From positions 1 to 52,939 of the forward strand of contig CAIPKT010000126.1 of assembly GCA_903865705.1 (NCBI GenBank): a stretch of 52,939 nucleotides of DNA, read 5' to 3'. The notes beneath the pieces are model-generated. The model saw only the letters and a list, made by a program, of their open reading frames with translations, did not search any database and was not told where the DNA came from. A program made the translations under genes and the position numbers. Positions 8,404-17,008 of this stretch are shown piece after piece. Numbering within the stretch: position 1 is the first letter of the stretch; every line of letters begins with the position of its first letter. The DNA is from an uncultured Chlorobiaceae bacterium. Its GTDB lineage: Bacteria > Bacteroidota > Chlorobiia > Chlorobiales > Chlorobiaceae.

Positions 8404-9201
8404 TTAGTTTTTAAATGGCTTGATAAATTTCCGTCCGTGAACGCCTGAAGCAAAAAAGTCAAGAATCTCGATAATTTCCGGTTCCTGGGGGAGTTCGGAT
8501 TTGACCTTTTCAAGACCATTGGCCAGCAGAAGTCCGGATTGAAACAAAATCCTGTAGGCATCCTTAATGAGGCTTATTTTTTCGGAAGTGAACCCTCTCC
8601 GTTTCAGGCCAATCGAATTAAGACCCTCATAGCGGAATGAGTCGTGCCCTCCGGCCATGACAAAGGGCGGAACATCAAGTGATGCCCGGGCAATTCCCCC
8701 GATCATCGAAAAGCGTCCAATCCGGACAAATTGATGAACACCAGCAAGTCCACCAATAACCGCATAATCGCCAACTTCACAATGGCCGCCAAACTGAACA
8801 GAATTTGCGATAATAACGTGGTTGCCAATCACACAATCGTGCCCGGCATGAACATAAGCCATAATCAGGTTATCACTGCCAACAACGGTTTTTCCGCTTG
8901 CCTTTGTACCCCGGTTAAGGGTAACACACTCCCTGATTACCGTCCTGTCTCCGATGTACAGATAGGTTTTTTCCCCTTCAAACTTGAGATCCTGTGGCTC
9001 TGTGGCCAGTACAGCTCCTGAATGGATCCTGCATTCACAGCCAATTCGAGCGCCTGAGGCAATGTGAACGTGAGGCCATATCTTGGTGCCCTCACCTATT
9101 TCGACGTCGTCCTCAATAACCGTGTAGGGACCTACGGTAACGCCGTCTCCAAGAATGGCACTCTGACCGATAACTGCTGTTGGATGTATAGTACTTTTCA
9201 T
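8404..9201 (-). CDS. lpxA: Acyl-ACP--UDP-N-acetylglucosamine O-acyltransferase
   Basis: A 265-residue left-handed beta-helix acyltransferase that adds the 3-hydroxyacyl chain to UDP-GlcNAc, the first step of lipid A synthesis. Hexapeptide repeats run through the first 190 residues (AILGDGVTVGPYTVIEDDVEIG and onward). The catalytic histidine is in AYVHAGHDCVIGNHV. The C-terminal helical part starts at GLKRRGFTSEKI, which separates LpxA from LpxD. It lies 5 nt after the DUF2723 gene. No other lpx gene is in the cluster. Confidence 0.94.
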   Translation of the reverse strand: MKSTIHPTAVIGQSAILGDGVTVGPYTVIEDDVEIGEGTKIWPHVHIASGARIGCECRIHSGAVLATEPQDLKFEGEKTYLYIGDRTVIRECVTLNRGTKASGKTVVGSDNLIMAYVHAGHDCVIGNHVIIANSVQFGGHCEVGDYAVIGGLAGVHQFVRIGRFSMIGGIARASLDVPPFVMAGGHDSFRYEGLNSIGLKRRGFTSEKISLIKDAYRILFQSGLLLANGLEKVKSELPQEPEIIEILDFFASGVHGRKFIKPFKN

Positions 9202-9206
9202 AGTAT

Positions 9207-11852
9207 TTATTCCTTCATTGATTCAAACTCGTCTATCAGCTTTGGTTGTTTCAATTCTCTGGCAAGTGATTCAATGATGCGTTTTGCATCATCATGCCGG
9301 CCAATGTCACGATATGCCCTTGCAAGAACATAGTAAAGTCGAGGATCAGAAGCCAGCGATGCTTGATGACCCAATTTTTCCAGATAGCTGATATACTCTG
9401 TGGTTTTCTGCTTTTCACCAAGACGAACATAAAGAGCAATCACCGAACCTGCAAGTTCAGGATTCAGAGGATACTGTGTGAGAGGCAATAGCCTGGCTGA
9501 GGTATCAAGTACCTGCAGCGCAAGAGTTCCGCGCCGGACAGTTCGTTCAGCTCCCGAAACTCCGTGTATTGGAAGAACTCCTTCCGGATCAGCAGCCAGT
9601 TCAAGGGCAAGGCGAACAAACAGGGGCGTGTAGTTGCCGCAGAGCCTCCTTGATGTTTCTTCAAGAGTAACCTGAGGATTATTCAGATTACGGTACCGAT
9701 AAACTTCTACGAGGTTGCGGTACAGCAGCGTAGGATCGACAAAACTCATTGGATCGGCACTTTTAAGTGGCACCACCTTATAGGCAAGGCCATCAAGACG
9801 CAAATAGTTTTCAAGGCCGATCATGCTTTCAGGGTCAACCGTCAAGGCAAAATAGACTGGTCGCCGTGAAAAATTGTTCATCAGAATCTCATAAACAGCA
9901 ATATCCTGCGGACGAAGATAGCCCTGACCATCGTAGGTCAATCCGGGCTTCAGAAGCCACGTCAAGGTGTCGAGCGGTTCAGAGGGCAGCGCAATGCCAT
10001 GGAGACGGGATTCACGCCAGAGTTGCTGGCGGGCAATGGATGAAGGAAGCCTGACATCAACAGAGTCAATAGGGACATAAGTAATATCGGCTATTTCACC
10101 GTCACTCATACTGAACGCAACCGGCTTTGCACCACGAGGGCTGCTATTTTTCAACTGGTCAAGATACCACCCTGTATTGGCGAGGCTCAGGTTGACGACA
10201 CGTACATCAGTCCTGATCCGTTCAACCTCCTGCAGGTACCACAACGGAAAGGTATCATTATCGCCATTGGTAAAAAGAATGGCGTCTTTTTCACAACTTT
10301 GCAGCAGATTCCAGGCCCAGTCCCATGGAACATAGTTGCCCGAACGGTCGTGCACCCTGTAGTTTGCCCACAGCATCCGGCCATTGATCAAGAGAATACC
10401 GCTGGTAATGGTCAGTACGGCAAGCAGCATCTGCTTTCTCGGGGTTGAAAACTTCAATCGCTCTCGAAGCCACTGCCAGATGCTTTCAACTCCGATCCCT
10501 ATCCAGAGGGCAAAAGCAAAAAAACTTCCGACATAGCTGTAATCCCGCTCTCTCGGCTGAGGTTCAGTCTGGTTGAGATAGATTACAAGCGCTGCCCCTG
10601 TCAGAACAAAAAGAGCGGTAACAACCAGTCCCATTTTCCACTCGCGCCTGAAATGGGTTATCGCTCCGACCATCCCTACAAAGAAAGGAATTCCCCACAA
10701 GACTGACCAGTCAACACCCGCTCCCTCCATATCATGCTGACGCCCTATAAACTGCCAGCCAAAATAACGGAAGTACATTTTCTGCATCTGGTAGGTGAGA
10801 AAATAGTCGAGATCACTCGAATACTGCTGATAAAAGTACTGATGGGCCGGCTCGGGTGACCAGCGTCTCGGCCAGAGCGGCATATCACCGTACTGATCGC
10901 GGTTGAGATAGGAGAAAAAGGTTTCGGATGAGGATGGATTGTTTTCGTTGATGGGAGGCCCTGCCTGCGCCCTGACATAGATCATGCCATAGGAGGTATA
11001 ACCGATCATGATGAGAAAAAGTGACATCAGGAGGGTGTTCATGAGCGCCTTTCGATGCCGGTGCGAATACCATATGGCATAGCCAAGCAAGACGAGAAAG
11101 AGAAGAAATCCCCACCATGAGGTCAGTTGCAGTAGAATTGGAAGCCCTTTAATGATAACAATATAGATAAGGAAAAACAGCCCGGATGATGCTGTAATAA
11201 GCAGAAAAAAGGATTTAAGGGTGACCTGGTATTTTTTAAAGTAGTAGACCAGTGCAACAGCAAAAACAGCAAGCAGGCTGAGCAGGTGCACGCCGATTGA
11301 AAGTCCGATCACGTACATGACAAGCATCAGCCAGCGTTCGTGGCCGGGTTTGGGTTCTTCTTCGTACCAGCGGAGAAAGAGCCAGACAACCAGTGCAGTA
11401 AAAAGCGATGAAAGTGCGTAGACCTCGGCTTCAACCGCGTTAAACCAGAAACTGTCGGACAGGGCAAGAGCAAGAGAGCCGATAACGGCACCACCGTAGG
11501 CCGAAACTTTTTCACCCGGGCTCCAGAGGTTGGGATCACTCTTGCGATACATGATGATCAGCCGAACCGTGACAAGATAGGTCAGCATGATGGTTGCGGC
11601 ACTTGCAAGGGTACTGATGAGGTTAACCCTTGCTCCGGTATCACTGAAAAAAGGAATCATGGAAAAAAGGCGCCCAAGCAACAGAAAAAGCGGCGCTCCG
11701 GGAGGATGAGGAATCCCGAGGGTGTAGGCTGTGGCAATAAACTCTCCGCAATCCCAGAAAGAAAAGGTGGGAGCCATGGTGCGGAGATATAAAACTTCAG
11801 CGGCAAGAAAAAGAACGGCGGCAAGTGCGCGGTTAATTGTCCGATGTGTCAT
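9207..11852 (-). CDS. DUF2723 multispanning membrane protein (glycosyltransferase-like)
   Basis: An 881-residue protein. The N-terminal half has about ten to twelve membrane helices and begins with the DUF2723 signature: YLRTMAPTFSFWDCGEFIAT, then LGIPHPPGAPLFLLLGRLFS. The 'DxxE' in DCGEFIA resembles the catalytic acid motif of GT-C glycosyltransferases, so it may transfer a sugar from a lipid carrier on the periplasmic side. A soluble periplasmic segment follows (ILFTNGDNDTFPLWYLQEVE), and the last 100 residues look like TPR helices (YVLARAYRDIGRHDDAKRII). The family is frequent in Bacteroidetes/Chlorobi, where some members act in protein O-mannosylation. Substrate not determined. Confidence 0.85.
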   Translation of the reverse strand: MTHRTINRALAAVLFLAAEVLYLRTMAPTFSFWDCGEFIATAYTLGIPHPPGAPLFLLLGRLFSMIPFFSDTGARVNLISTLASAATIMLTYLVTVRLIIMYRKSDPNLWSPGEKVSAYGGAVIGSLALALSDSFWFNAVEAEVYALSSLFTALVVWLFLRWYEEEPKPGHERWLMLVMYVIGLSIGVHLLSLLAVFAVALVYYFKKYQVTLKSFFLLITASSGLFFLIYIVIIKGLPILLQLTSWWGFLLFLVLLGYAIWYSHRHRKALMNTLLMSLFLIMIGYTSYGMIYVRAQAGPPINENNPSSSETFFSYLNRDQYGDMPLWPRRWSPEPAHQYFYQQYSSDLDYFLTYQMQKMYFRYFGWQFIGRQHDMEGAGVDWSVLWGIPFFVGMVGAITHFRREWKMGLVVTALFVLTGAALVIYLNQTEPQPRERDYSYVGSFFAFALWIGIGVESIWQWLRERLKFSTPRKQMLLAVLTITSGILLINGRMLWANYRVHDRSGNYVPWDWAWNLLQSCEKDAILFTNGDNDTFPLWYLQEVERIRTDVRVVNLSLANTGWYLDQLKNSSPRGAKPVAFSMSDGEIADITYVPIDSVDVRLPSSIARQQLWRESRLHGIALPSEPLDTLTWLLKPGLTYDGQGYLRPQDIAVYEILMNNFSRRPVYFALTVDPESMIGLENYLRLDGLAYKVVPLKSADPMSFVDPTLLYRNLVEVYRYRNLNNPQVTLEETSRRLCGNYTPLFVRLALELAADPEGVLPIHGVSGAERTVRRGTLALQVLDTSARLLPLTQYPLNPELAGSVIALYVRLGEKQKTTEYISYLEKLGHQASLASDPRLYYVLARAYRDIGRHDDAKRIIESLARELKQPKLIDEFESMKE

Positions 11853-11879
11853 AGGTAAAGCGTGCTCGGAAGTATTGGA

Positions 11880-13004
11880 TTAACCTGAAATAAACTCTTC
11901 GGCAATGAGATCGGCAAACAAAAAACCTTTTTCGGTCAGATAAAGGCGCCCGTCTTGCTGTTCTATCCATCCTCTCTCTTCAAATCGGGTAATTGATTGT
12001 AAGAGGCCTTGCCCTAATTTATTTTCTTTTCGCAAAAAATCAACATCCAGACCACTGTTTATTCGAAGAGCGAGAAAAACATGTTCAGTAAAGCGTTCCT
12101 CAGCCGAAAGCTCTTCACGAAAAGCAACTGCGGCGGTAGGAGCGCTGAGATATCGCACAAGGCTTGAAACGTTTGCCGTGCGCTCCTCACGCTCTTCAGA
12201 AAGGAAAAAGCTGTGTGCAGAAGGGCCAAAGCCAAGGTATGGCTCCCGCTTCCATGTCGCAAGGTTGTAAATGGAGTGATGGCCAGGCAGAGAAAAATTG
12301 GAGACCTCGTAATGGTTGTACCCCTGACGCAGCAGTACACCCTGAGCATGTTCATAGAGAGATGCCTGCAGGGCATCATCAGGAACACTGAGCATCCCTT
12401 TTGCTATTTGGTGATGGAGAATGGTCTTTGGCTCGACCGAAAGCATATAAACCGAGAGATGGTGGGGCCTTAGCGTCAGAGCCTTGTACAGATCGGCCTC
12501 CCACATTGAAAGATTCTCACCGGGAACCCCGCAGATGAGGTCAACACTTACCGATTTAAACCGTTGAAGCGCACTTGCAGTTACCAGGTTCGACTGGAGT
12601 GCTGTATGAGCCCTGCCGAGCGCATACAGCTTTTCCGGCATAAACGACTGAGCGCCAATGCTAAGCCTCGTTATACCGGCTGCTTGTAGCTCATCCATTT
12701 TCTTTTCGTCAAGATCTTCAGGATTGGCCTCCAACGCAATCTCAATATCAGGAGCAAAGCTGCAAAGTGCCGCAATTTGCTCAAGCCATCCGGAAAGGTA
12801 GTGGACAGGAACCATGGACGGAGTACCTCCTCCAAAGTGAATAGCACCAATAGTCCGCCCTTTCAGATCGGCGGAGCGTGACGCTGTTTCAAGAGAAAGT
12901 GCGCTGAAAAACAGATCAATGTGTTCCATGCCCGTCACCAGATAAAAATCACAGTAGGAGCAACGCGCCTTGCAGAATGGAATGTGGAGGTAGAGCGTCA
13001 GCAT
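11880..13004 (-). CDS. hemW: Radical SAM haem chaperone HemW
   Basis: About 374 residues. The radical-SAM cluster motif is CKARCSYCDF (CxxxCxxC) close to the N-terminus, preceded by LTLYLHIPF. IHFGGGTPSMVP, EANPEDL and RLSIGAQSF are the HemW/HemN core motifs. The C-terminal winged helix has SSLVRYLSAP and a final ERGWIEQQDGRLYLTEKG. The cysteine spacing followed by DF is the HemW form rather than oxygen-independent coproporphyrinogen oxidase HemN. HemW delivers haem to target proteins. An upstream TTG (13025) is in frame, but ATG 13004 gives the conserved N-terminus. Confidence 0.9.
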   Translation of the reverse strand: MLTLYLHIPFCKARCSYCDFYLVTGMEHIDLFFSALSLETASRSADLKGRTIGAIHFGGGTPSMVPVHYLSGWLEQIAALCSFAPDIEIALEANPEDLDEKKMDELQAAGITRLSIGAQSFMPEKLYALGRAHTALQSNLVTASALQRFKSVSVDLICGVPGENLSMWEADLYKALTLRPHHLSVYMLSVEPKTILHHQIAKGMLSVPDDALQASLYEHAQGVLLRQGYNHYEVSNFSLPGHHSIYNLATWKREPYLGFGPSAHSFFLSEEREERTANVSSLVRYLSAPTAAVAFREELSAEERFTEHVFLALRINSGLDVDFLRKENKLGQGLLQSITRFEERGWIEQQDGRLYLTEKGFLFADLIAEEFISG

Positions 13005-13040
13005 GACGGGATTTGGCTGACACAAGCTGGAGAAACCGGA

Positions 13041-13631
13041 TCAGGAACATGCAAGAATATGCTCCGTAACGGCTTGATAAAGATCGTCCGCTACAAATTC
13101 GGGAATAATATTCCGCGTCCGGCAAAGTTCTTCTTCATTGTGACCGGTACGGACCAGCACAGGCCGGAGCCCTGCACGCAGACCACACTCAACATCAAGC
13201 GTTTTATCTCCGACAAAAAACGATGCACCTCTGTCAACAATAAACCCTTCGGCTAAATAATCGTTGATGGCCAGTTCAACCATACCCGTTGCCGGTTTGC
13301 GGAAATCAGCAAAGCGGTCATAGTCTGCATGAGGGTAATCGGGATGAAAGGGGCAGTAATAGCAACGGTCAAACCCTGCATTTTTGGCCGCAAGAAGTTC
13401 ATTAAGATAACGGTTTACCTCTTCAACCTGCCCGACAGTGGCTATACCTCTGGCAATGCCTGCCTGATTGCTTATAATTACAATCCTATACCCCGCGCTT
13501 TTTGCAAGGGCAATAGCATCATCAGAGCGATCAATCAGCTTCAACTGATCTTTCAGGAAAACATAAGAACCAGTGTCCTGATTTATGGTGCCGTCCCTAT
13601 CGAGAAACAGAACCTTTATTGTCTGCACCAT
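13041..13631 (-). CDS. gmhB: D-glycero-D-manno-heptose-1,7-bisphosphate 7-phosphatase-like HAD phosphatase
   Basis: A 196-residue HAD-IIIA phosphatase. Motif I is VLFLDRDGTINQD with the nucleophilic and acid aspartates, motif II is IVIISNQAGIARG, the basic residue is in RKPATGM, and motif IV is FFVGDKTLDVECG. GmhB removes the 7-phosphate during ADP-heptose synthesis for lipopolysaccharide core. The zinc loop is degenerate: CYYCPFHPDYP retains Cys and His, but the usual second CxC is absent (RFADFRKP). A histidinol-phosphate phosphatase-like function cannot be excluded. It sits 6 nt after glgA and 15-36 nt before hemW. Confidence 0.78.
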   Translation of the reverse strand: MVQTIKVLFLDRDGTINQDTGSYVFLKDQLKLIDRSDDAIALAKSAGYRIVIISNQAGIARGIATVGQVEEVNRYLNELLAAKNAGFDRCYYCPFHPDYPHADYDRFADFRKPATGMVELAINDYLAEGFIVDRGASFFVGDKTLDVECGLRAGLRPVLVRTGHNEEELCRTRNIIPEFVADDLYQAVTEHILACS

Positions 13632-13637
13632 AACAGC

Positions 13638-15095
13638 CTATTTTTCAAGAAGTTCGCGGTACAACTGATCATACTCTTCAGCCGATTTTTTCCAGGTAAA
13701 GTCGCGGGTCATAGCTGTGGTGACCATCTGCTGCCAGCTCTCTTCATCATGAAAACAGGCAAGAGATTCTTGAAGCTTGCCTACAAGAGCGTCTGCTGTG
13801 TAATCATAAAAAATGAATCCTGAATCACTTTCTTCAATGGTTTCAACAATCCCGCCCCCGGCATAGGCCACCGGTATCGTCCCGTAGTTCATGGCGAACA
13901 TCTGAATCATGCCGCATGATTCAATCATGCCGGGCATAAGAAGAATATCGAGTCCGGCAATGGCAAGGTGTAAAAAGGTATCGGAATATTCAGCATGGAC
14001 ACTCACCTTCTCAGGATGCTCCAAAGCAAAATCCTGAAACACTTTTTCATATTTCTTGTCACCTGAACCGCTGATCACAAGCTGAATATCGAGACCCACG
14101 AGCTGTTCAAGGCTTTGCTGCAAGAGCTCCGCTCCCTGAAACTCGTCAAAGTTGATGATCACCCCGACGACAGGCATACCTTCGGTGTAGGGTAGACCCG
14201 CTTCTTCAAGCAACGCTTTTTTGTTGTCAAGCTTGCCATCCATGTGATCGATACTGTACCGTTTTTTGATGAGCTTATCCGCCGATGGATTCCACTGCCT
14301 GCTATCTATACCGTTCACAATACCGTAAAACTTTGACTGCTGCTCTTCAAGAACCTTGCCAAGCCCGAATGTCTGCATGCCATCCTGCACAATTTCTTCA
14401 GCATAAACTTTCGACGTCGTCGTCAGAAGGTCGGCATGTTCAACGCCGGTATAAAGCATATTCACTTCATCACCGCTGCAATGCAGCGCGGAACAGACCT
14501 CTTCAGGAAGCAGTTTCTGGAAAGCCTTCAAGGGAAGAATACCCTGACGATAAATATTATGAACGGTAAAGACCGTTTTTATATCTTTGAAAAACTCATG
14601 AGAGGCATAGACCGTCTTCAGAAGCAGGGGAATAAGGCTTGCATGCCAGTCGTGACAGTGAATAATATCAGGCTTCCAGCCAAGCCGCTGGAGAGTTTCG
14701 AGCACTCCTACATTGAAAAAAACAACCTTCTCAGTACTCCCTTTCAGATCAATTCCGTTATGTATATCGGTAAAAAGTCCGTTACGTTTGAAATATTTTT
14801 CGTTATAAAGGAAGTAGGTCTGGATCTTGCTTGAGGGAAGCGCCGTAACCTTGACATGCAACAAATCGACTTTTTCCTTAAGATCAACCTCAATGTCTGA
14901 CAGACGCAAAACATCATGCAACCGGAACTTCCGGTCGTTGATGGTACCATACTTCGGCATCATGATCCGTGCCTCGAATCCTTCCTCCTCAATTGCCTGG
15001 GGAAATGATGCCATAAAATCAGCAAGAGGGCTGATTCTTACAAAAGGAGAGACTTCACCGGAGACATAAAGAACTTTAAAATTTCTTCTGGACAT
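13638..15095 (-). CDS. glgA: Glycogen synthase, GT5 family
   Basis: A 485-residue GT5 glucosyltransferase that extends glycogen from ADP-glucose. N-terminal GT-B half: KVLYVSGEVSPFVRISPLAD, then IIHCHDWHASLIPLLLK and TVFTVHNIYRQGILP. C-terminal half: NGIDSRQWNPSADK, LVISGSGDKKYE, and the donor site PGMIESCGMIQMFAMNYGTI with AYAGGGIVETIEE. The usual KxGGL ADP-glucose motif at the N-terminus reads RISPL. This variant is, from memory, shared by other Chlorobi GlgA proteins. It is the first gene of the nine-gene minus-strand cluster. Confidence 0.9.
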   Translation of the reverse strand: MSRRNFKVLYVSGEVSPFVRISPLADFMASFPQAIEEEGFEARIMMPKYGTINDRKFRLHDVLRLSDIEVDLKEKVDLLHVKVTALPSSKIQTYFLYNEKYFKRNGLFTDIHNGIDLKGSTEKVVFFNVGVLETLQRLGWKPDIIHCHDWHASLIPLLLKTVYASHEFFKDIKTVFTVHNIYRQGILPLKAFQKLLPEEVCSALHCSGDEVNMLYTGVEHADLLTTTSKVYAEEIVQDGMQTFGLGKVLEEQQSKFYGIVNGIDSRQWNPSADKLIKKRYSIDHMDGKLDNKKALLEEAGLPYTEGMPVVGVIINFDEFQGAELLQQSLEQLVGLDIQLVISGSGDKKYEKVFQDFALEHPEKVSVHAEYSDTFLHLAIAGLDILLMPGMIESCGMIQMFAMNYGTIPVAYAGGGIVETIEESDSGFIFYDYTADALVGKLQESLACFHDEESWQQMVTTAMTRDFTWKKSAEEYDQLYRELLEK

Positions 15096-15191
15096 CTATA
15101 TGGAACTCAAACTATAATTTTTCATGAAAAGCTTTCATAGAACTACATTAGTTTTTAATTTACGAATTTTCACAGACAGATACAATTGAGC

Positions 15192-15215
15192 CTCCCTCAC
15201 CAGGGAGCCAAAGGA
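15192..15215 (+). promoter_or_regulatory. Hairpin and ribosome binding site before the Ig-like lipoprotein gene
   Basis: CTCCCT (15192-15197) and AGGGAG (15202-15207) form a perfect 6-bp stem with a CACC loop. It is followed immediately by the Shine-Dalgarno AAAGGA at 15210-15215, five nt before ATG 15221. A hairpin this close to a ribosome site could modulate translation, or may be chance. Confidence 0.35.
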
Positions 15216-15220
15216 TTTTC

Positions 15221-16339
15221 ATGCAAATTCCCAGCCGCATCAAGAATGTATTCCTTATTCTCCTGCTATGGCTTGCCGGGGGATGCGCTTCTGATCGACC
15301 ACCTTCAGGAGGCCCTCGTGATACAACTCCATTACAGGTGATACTTTCCGACCCTGCACCATTGGCCGTCAATGTCTCAACGAACACAATCTGCCTGACC
15401 TTCAACCATGAAGTTTCCGTACGGCAATTGCTTAATACCATGATCATCTCTCCATCCATAGGCGAGTATGACCTTGCTGTTAACGGAAGAGAAGCAAAAA
15501 TAAATGGGTTCAAACCCCTCAAAGAAGGCCGAACCTATATTCTCACCCTCGACAAAAAGCTCAGGGACAATAATGGCCGCGCCTTTCGAGCCCCTTTTAC
15601 CATTGCGTTTTCGACCGGTAATGTTATCGATAATGGCATAATCAGTGGTAAAGTGATCAACACTGACTTTTCTCCATCCACAAATGCGCTGATACTTGCA
15701 TTTGCCGAACCCCAGGGAATCACCGAAACCGGGAACCTGCTGCAGAGAGAACCGGATTATCTCATTCAGGCAGACGCCTCAGGAGTCTTTTGTTTCAATA
15801 ACATAGCAAGAGGGTTGTACCGCATAATTGCTGTTAACGATCGAACCGGTGACCTGCGCTACAATGCAGAATCAGAAGAGAGTGCACTCTGCAGTACTGC
15901 GATTATTCAAACCGGTTCTTCCGATCTTCTCTTCAGACTTTCCAGACTTCACCGCGACACCGGCAGACTGCTCATAAAACCAGCGAGCAAACTACCTCCC
16001 ACTGGTGAAACTGGAACCATCTCGGGAACATGCTTTGCTTCCGGGCAGTATGTAATTGTTGAGGCTTCAAGTGTAACGGCATCGTACCGAACAACGGCAT
16101 CGCGCGACCAGAAGGGAATGTTGCTCTACTCTTTCGGGGCACTCCCACCCGGAAGCTATACCATAAGCGCATTTATCCCTTCAGGCAGCAAGAACCCCGA
16201 TCCCGAACGGCAATGGAACCCGGGCTCCATTGAGCCGTTTCAGCCCGCAGAACCATTCGGATTTTATCCTGAAAAGGTAACGGTTCGCCCGCGATGGACA
16301 ACAGAGCATATTGATATTCGAGTCATCACTTCCAGATAA
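15221..16339 (+). CDS. Lipoprotein with SbsA-type Ig-like domain
   Basis: A 372-residue secreted lipoprotein. The signal peptide (NVFLILLLWLAGGC) ends in a lipobox, LAGGC, so it should be lipidated at Cys22. The mature part begins with SDRPPSGGPRDTTPLQVILS and then a bacterial Ig-like domain (about residues 40-130) with DPAPLAVNVSTNTICLTFNH, LKEGRTYILTLDKKLRDNNG and FTIAFSTG. This is the SbsA/Big_5-like pattern, common in Bacteroidetes/Chlorobi surface lipoproteins. Function is unknown. It is 19 nt upstream of bchJ and presumably shares its transcript. Confidence 0.82.
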   Translation: MQIPSRIKNVFLILLLWLAGGCASDRPPSGGPRDTTPLQVILSDPAPLAVNVSTNTICLTFNHEVSVRQLLNTMIISPSIGEYDLAVNGREAKINGFKPLKEGRTYILTLDKKLRDNNGRAFRAPFTIAFSTGNVIDNGIISGKVINTDFSPSTNALILAFAEPQGITETGNLLQREPDYLIQADASGVFCFNNIARGLYRIIAVNDRTGDLRYNAESEESALCSTAIIQTGSSDLLFRLSRLHRDTGRLLIKPASKLPPTGETGTISGTCFASGQYVIVEASSVTASYRTTASRDQKGMLLYSFGALPPGSYTISAFIPSGSKNPDPERQWNPGSIEPFQPAEPFGFYPEKVTVRPRWTTEHIDIRVITSR

Positions 16340-16358
16340 TAACAACGATTTTTTTATA

Positions 16359-16931
16359 ATGAGCACATCTTCCAGAATCGGACCTAATTCCATCATCCAG
16401 ACCGTTGCCGCTCTTGAGTCTGCCTACGGCAAAACAAAATGCGAAGCCCTGCTCAGCAAAATCGGCCAGGGATACCTGGTCGGAAACCTGCCGAAAGAGA
16501 TGGTCGAGGAGGCTAAATTTCACTCCCTTGTCATTGCGTTGCAAAAAGAGATCGGCGAAACGGCAACTTCTTCCATTCTCAAAGAATCCGGAGAACGGAC
16601 AGCCCGCTATCTGCTGAAAGTCCGCATTCCCAGCATCTTCCAGCAATTAGTGAAACTTTTGCCTCCCCGACTGGCATTCAAGCTTTTCCTCTTTGCCATC
16701 AGCAAAAATGCATGGACCTTTGCCGGCAGCGGCGAATTCAGCTACACCATGAACCGTCCTCCCGAAATAACCGTCAGGGTAACTTTTCCGACCAACCCGG
16801 TTGTCGGAAACTTTTACCTCGGCACCTTTACCGCACTCTTGCAGGAGTTGGTAAACCCGGCAACAACAATCAAAGCCGACATCCGCAAAGAGGGGCGAGA
16901 CATTCGATGTTCGTATCGGTGTGAGATTTAA
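16359..16931 (+). CDS. bchJ: BchJ, V4R-domain bacteriochlorophyll biosynthesis protein
   Basis: A 190-residue protein starting MSTSSRIGPNSIIQTVAALE. Its C-terminal half is a V4R (4-vinyl reductase) domain: FKLFLFAISKNAWTFAGSGE and GNFYLGTFTALLQELVNP. BchJ was first named as divinyl (8-vinyl) chlorophyllide reductase, but the reductase activity in green sulfur bacteria belongs to BciA/BciB. BchJ probably assists by binding a porphyrin intermediate. The frame extends upstream to 16311, overlapping the lipoprotein gene; ATG 16359 is the conserved start. It converges on bchL, which supports a pigment role. Confidence 0.88.
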   Translation: MSTSSRIGPNSIIQTVAALESAYGKTKCEALLSKIGQGYLVGNLPKEMVEEAKFHSLVIALQKEIGETATSSILKESGERTARYLLKVRIPSIFQQLVKLLPPRLAFKLFLFAISKNAWTFAGSGEFSYTMNRPPEITVRVTFPTNPVVGNFYLGTFTALLQELVNPATTIKADIRKEGRDIRCSYRCEI

Positions 16932-16957
16932 CTTGACAGATTCCAATTATTGAACGC

Positions 16958-16985
16958 AAAAAAGCAGCCCGAAAGCTGCTTTTTT
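16958..16985. terminator. Bidirectional terminator between bchJ and bchL
   Basis: AAAAAAGCAGC at 16958-16968 and GCTGCTTTTTT at 16975-16985 are perfect reverse complements around a 6-nt loop (CCGAAA). The layout gives a U-tract in both directions, so one hairpin ends both the bchJ transcript (+) and the bchNBL transcript (-). Confidence 0.9.
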
Positions 16986-17008
16986 GGTAACTGATAGAAG
17001 AATCCGGT

